Below are positions 36,353-38,329 of a stretch of 38,329 nucleotides of DNA, piece after piece. Where the stretch lies: NCBI GenBank assembly GCA_016186995.1, contig JACPKQ010000008.1:1-38329 (forward strand), written 5' to 3'. The notes under the pieces are model-generated. The model had not been told where the DNA came from and searched no databases. It was given only the letters and a program-made list of their open reading frames with translations. Numbering within the stretch: position 1 is the stretch's first letter; each line of letters begins with the position of its first letter. This stretch comes from Deltaproteobacteria bacterium. GTDB taxonomy: Bacteria > Bdellovibrionota > JACOXK01. A program made the translations under genes and the position numbers.

Positions 36353-37217
36353 ACCTAAAAAATATTTAACTTCATCCTCTTTTCGTCAAGCACTGGACGA
36401 TCACTTAAGAAACATAGCCAAAAAAGAAGGGCTAGAAATTTCACGCCTAAAACATCAAATTGCATTTGATCGGTTTTTGTTTCGACTCTTTCATGAGGAA
36501 CCCTCACCTTGGCTTCTTAAAGGGGGATATGCCATAGAACTTCGTCTCCATAATGCCCCTGCAACAAAAGACATCGACCTTGCTTTAAAAGAGAGGATAT
36601 GGCTATCTGAGAACACAAAGGAACAAAATGAAGCCTTACATGAAAAACTTCAGACGTGTTTGATAGGAGAAACACATGATTTTTTTGATTTCACGATTGG
36701 AAGCGCTTCAATGACACTTGTGGGGCCTCCAGAAAAAGGAGCCCGCTTTCCAGTTGAAGCTCACATGGATGGTCGCTCATTTTCAAAGTTTAATCTTGAT
36801 GTGAGTGTAGGAGATCCAATCATTCAACCGGAAGAGAAGTTGAAACCAAGAAATTATCTTTCTTTTGCAGGAATTGAGTCAAAAGCATATCCTACCATTT
36901 CTATCGAACAGCAATTTTCTGAAAAACTTCATGCCTATACTCGTCCTAGAACTTCGGGGCATAACTCTAGGGTAAAAGACCTCATGGACATGGTTCTTCT
37001 TATTGAATCTAAATCCATAGATCCATTAAAAATAGTGACTGCAATAGAAGTCACTTTTAAACAGTATCAAAGTCATGACTGTCCCAAAAAACTATCTGAA
37101 CCTCCTTCTTCTTGGAAAGATCCTTTTCAGGTCATGGCAAAAGACTGTGGTTTTGATGGCGATCTCATTCGTGCATTCCAAATACTTTCTGATTTTTTTG
37201 ATAGCTTGTCTTTTTGA
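36345..37217 (+). CDS. abiEii: AbiEii-type nucleotidyltransferase toxin (type IV TA)
   Basis: A 290-aa DUF1814/AbiEii nucleotidyltransferase. The catalytic core reads LKGGYAIELR (GG at 60-61) and TKDIDLAL (D76, D78), then FNLDVSVGDPII, EQQFSEKLHAYTRP and SRVKDLMDMVLLIES, the four conserved family motifs. Homologues transfer nucleotides to RNA (tRNA 3' ends in MenT-type toxins) and cause growth arrest or phage abortive infection. AAGGAA inside abiEi serves as ribosome-binding site. All key residues appear intact, so an active toxin is likely. Confidence 0.88.
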   Translation: MNKPKKYLTSSSFRQALDDHLRNIAKKEGLEISRLKHQIAFDRFLFRLFHEEPSPWLLKGGYAIELRLHNAPATKDIDLALKERIWLSENTKEQNEALHEKLQTCLIGETHDFFDFTIGSASMTLVGPPEKGARFPVEAHMDGRSFSKFNLDVSVGDPIIQPEEKLKPRNYLSFAGIESKAYPTISIEQQFSEKLHAYTRPRTSGHNSRVKDLMDMVLLIESKSIDPLKIVTAIEVTFKQYQSHDCPKKLSEPPSSWKDPFQVMAKDCGFDGDLIRAFQILSDFFDSLSF

Positions 37218-37370
37218 ATTTTTGAAATCTCTTGAATAGTCGATAACTGACGTTTAAAAAACGAAAACGATGTGCATGGACAACAATCTAATTTTTGATT
37301 CTTAAGTAGTTGTTTCTGATAGGACTCTTACCGTCTGCTTCCCAAGACTCTGATATAAAAAATAAAAAAA

Positions 37371-37427
37371 CGTGCCCCAAAAAAGCCTTCTCTGGCGACC
37401 ATAAGTATTGAGGGGATATTTTATCTT
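37371..37427 (+). repeat. Flanking direct repeat, left copy
   Basis: Begins CGTGCCCCAAAAAAGCC and ends GAGGGGatATTTTATCT. The first 23 bases are identical to 37731-37753; the rest is diverged but alignable. Confidence 0.75.
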
Positions 37428-37438
37428 GGAGGGTACCC

Positions 37439-37712
37439 ACCCTCAGAAAATGCCAATCTCCATTTATTTCAAGAGGTTATGAGGGAAATTGGCCACATAG
37501 CAAGTATAGGGGAGAATGAAGCATGAGAAATCATGGCCCTACATGAGAAAATGGAAATATTCATTTATTACAAGAACTTATGAAAAAAAGTACGCATATA
37601 GCAAGTATAGGGGGGAGGAATAAATTTAAGGTAATCACCCTCAGAAAATGAAAATTCTTATTCACTTCAAGAAGTTACAGAAAAAAGGGGCCATATAGCA
37701 AGTATAGGGGAG
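37439..37712 (+). repeat. Three tandem repeats of about 100 bp with a conserved 16-bp core
   Basis: Each unit has a left box (C)NTSAGAAAATG (37441, 37542, 37639), a middle ATTyATTwCAAGAACTTATG-like stretch, and an identical core ATAGCAAGTATAGGGG (37497-37512, 37598-37613, 37695-37710). The periods are 101 and 97 bp for both boxes. Between boxes the units are diverged. The pattern resembles iterons or a transfer/replication origin. Confidence 0.75.
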
Positions 37713-37757
37713 AGAAAATATTTAAAAAGGCGTGCCCCAAAAAAGCCTTCTCTCCCC
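37707..37757 (+). promoter_or_regulatory. Hairpin between the tandem repeats and the replication-relaxation-like gene
   Basis: GGGGAGAGAA (37707-37716) and TTCTCTCCCC (37748-37757) are perfect 10-bp inverted arms. The loop contains a second possible stem, AAGGC / GCCTT. The left arm overlaps the third tandem core and the right arm lies in the right flanking repeat. Confidence 0.55.
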
Positions 37758-37788
37758 ACCCCTTATAGTAGAGGGGTAATTTTATCTC
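37731..37788 (+). repeat. Flanking direct repeat, right copy
   Basis: Partner of 37371-37427, exactly 360 bp downstream: CGTGCCCCAAAAAAGCC at the start and GAGGGGtaATTTTATCT at the end. It is followed by the ribosome-binding site of the next gene within 25 bases. Confidence 0.75.
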
Positions 37789-37823
37789 CCACATTCTTTC
37801 CTCCCCCTTAGAAGGAGAATTCT

Positions 37824-38329
37824 ATGCCTTTACGTATCAGACCCAGAGATCGAGAGATATTTCGATTTATCTATGAAAACCTCTATGTCACCATCCCCCA
37901 GGTTCATAGAGCCGTCTTTAAGGATCGAGACCCTAGTACTTCTACTGTTCGACTCTTTCAGCTGCATCACGGGGAATACTTAAAAAAATTAAAATATGGG
38001 GTTACCCTTTTAAAATTAACAAGACGTGCTTTGGATGAAATTTCAGATGATAATCTACCCCCCATTGAAATCTCACGATATATAAGACAAAAAGTTAGGG
38101 CACAGCAGATAGGGCATGATTTAGGTGTCATCGATTCCAAAATTACCCTAAAAGAATCTCCCATCATTTCAGATTGGGAGCCTTCTCTTGCTCTCTCCTA
38201 CTATCAATACAAAGAATACTATAGCGACAGGCTCCCCAAAATACCCGATGCTGTGTTTAATATAAGGATGGGAGATAGAATACTAAAAACTGCCCTGGAA
38301 TATGAGATGACCCAAAAAGAAAGTGGGCG
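37824..38329 (+). CDS. Replication-relaxation-like winged-helix protein (cut by window edge)
   Basis: An open frame from ATG 37824 (AAGGAG at 37812-37817) with no stop before the window ends; 168 codons are visible. It starts MPLRIRPRDREIFRFIYENL, a winged-helix opening of the form R-D-x-x-I-x-x-F, then STSTVRLFQLHH, LLKLTRRALDEI, and near the edge IPDAVFNIRM and ALEYEMTQKESG. The order (N-terminal wHTH, LT-x(2)-G/A, H-x-L, PD-A-x-F, L-E-x-E-x-T-x-K) matches replication-relaxation/MobC-like proteins of plasmids and integrative elements. Its position right after iteron-like repeats supports a mobile-element role. Confidence 0.6.
   Translation, partial: MPLRIRPRDREIFRFIYENLYVTIPQVHRAVFKDRDPSTSTVRLFQLHHGEYLKKLKYGVTLLKLTRRALDEISDDNLPPIEISRYIRQKVRAQQIGHDLGVIDSKITLKESPIISDWEPSLALSYYQYKEYYSDRLPKIPDAVFNIRMGDRILKTALEYEMTQKESG

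Larger units (their letters stand above)
37218..37823. other. 600-bp non-coding repeat region between AbiE and the next gene
   Basis: No gene. It contains two 57-58-bp flanking repeats exactly 360 bp apart (37371 and 37731), three tandem units of about 100 bp between them, and a hairpin before the next gene (37707-37757). The first 150 bases (37218-37370) are AT-rich with nothing recognised. Confidence 0.7.

Noticed and set aside
37439-37712. CRISPR array.
   Set aside because: Three diverged units of about 100 bp with a 16-bp identical core do not fit repeat and spacer lengths of CRISPR, and no cas gene is present.

Overview
The window looks like chromosomal sequence from a low-GC Gram-negative bacterium. 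It has many signal peptides and lipoboxes, a TRAP transporter with a TatT-type lipoprotein, a complete Tat translocase, A-type Fe-S carrier and YgfZ genes, and a deltaproteobacterial-looking 16S rRNA 5' end. I cannot place it to genus; a Bdellovibrionota or candidate deltaproteobacterial lineage is a guess. No tRNA, CRISPR array, integrase or transposase was recognised.

Layout. 1-475: start of an rRNA operon on the minus strand (16S 5' part, leader, promoter). 494-7527: housekeeping and metabolic genes (TolB-like propeller protein, ErpA-type Fe-S carrier, YHS-like lipoprotein with an ETHE1/glyoxalase-II-like hydrolase, YgfZ, aminotransferase, O-methyltransferase, aldo/keto reductase). 7528-11460: an accessory stretch with DinD, a DUF1566 lipoprotein, an orphan BrnA-like antitoxin and an MNT-HEPN toxin-antitoxin pair. 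That pair sits in a 1.16-kb cassette bounded by 37-bp direct repeats, one of which overlaps the 3' end of pyruvate kinase. 11462-18520: pyruvate kinase, a cation/proton antiporter and a TatT-DctP-DctQ-DctM TRAP operon. 18610-19566: animal-type PTPS and GTP cyclohydrolase I. 19705-23662: two large, unrecognised exported proteins in one operon. 23743-29642: 7Fe ferredoxin, ArsC/Spx-like protein, STAS protein, two lipoproteins, and a tatB-tatA-tatC-lipA operon. 29698-31701: an operon of zinc-ligand-free ribosomal proteins (L31 type B, L33, L28, S18) followed by a deoxyhypusine-synthase-like gene. 31702-38329: a second accessory region. It holds a 37-aa membrane peptide whose ribosome-binding site is buried in a long hairpin, a giant exported toxin-like protein, an AbiE toxin-antitoxin pair, about 100-bp tandem repeats, and the start of a replication-relaxation-like gene cut by the window edge.

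Three patterns run across the window. First, palindromic GTCAT-ended repeats are scattered between genes, and two copies lie in frame inside protein genes (the aminotransferase and DctP), like Rickettsia palindromic elements. Second, at least four genes have a plausible promoter whose -10 box ends only 8-9 bases before the start codon and no Shine-Dalgarno sequence, suggesting leaderless mRNAs. Third, the toxin-antitoxin modules have boundary repeats: besides the 37-bp direct repeats, an identical 20-bp sequence occurs beside the MNT-HEPN cassette and again between the giant exported protein and AbiE.
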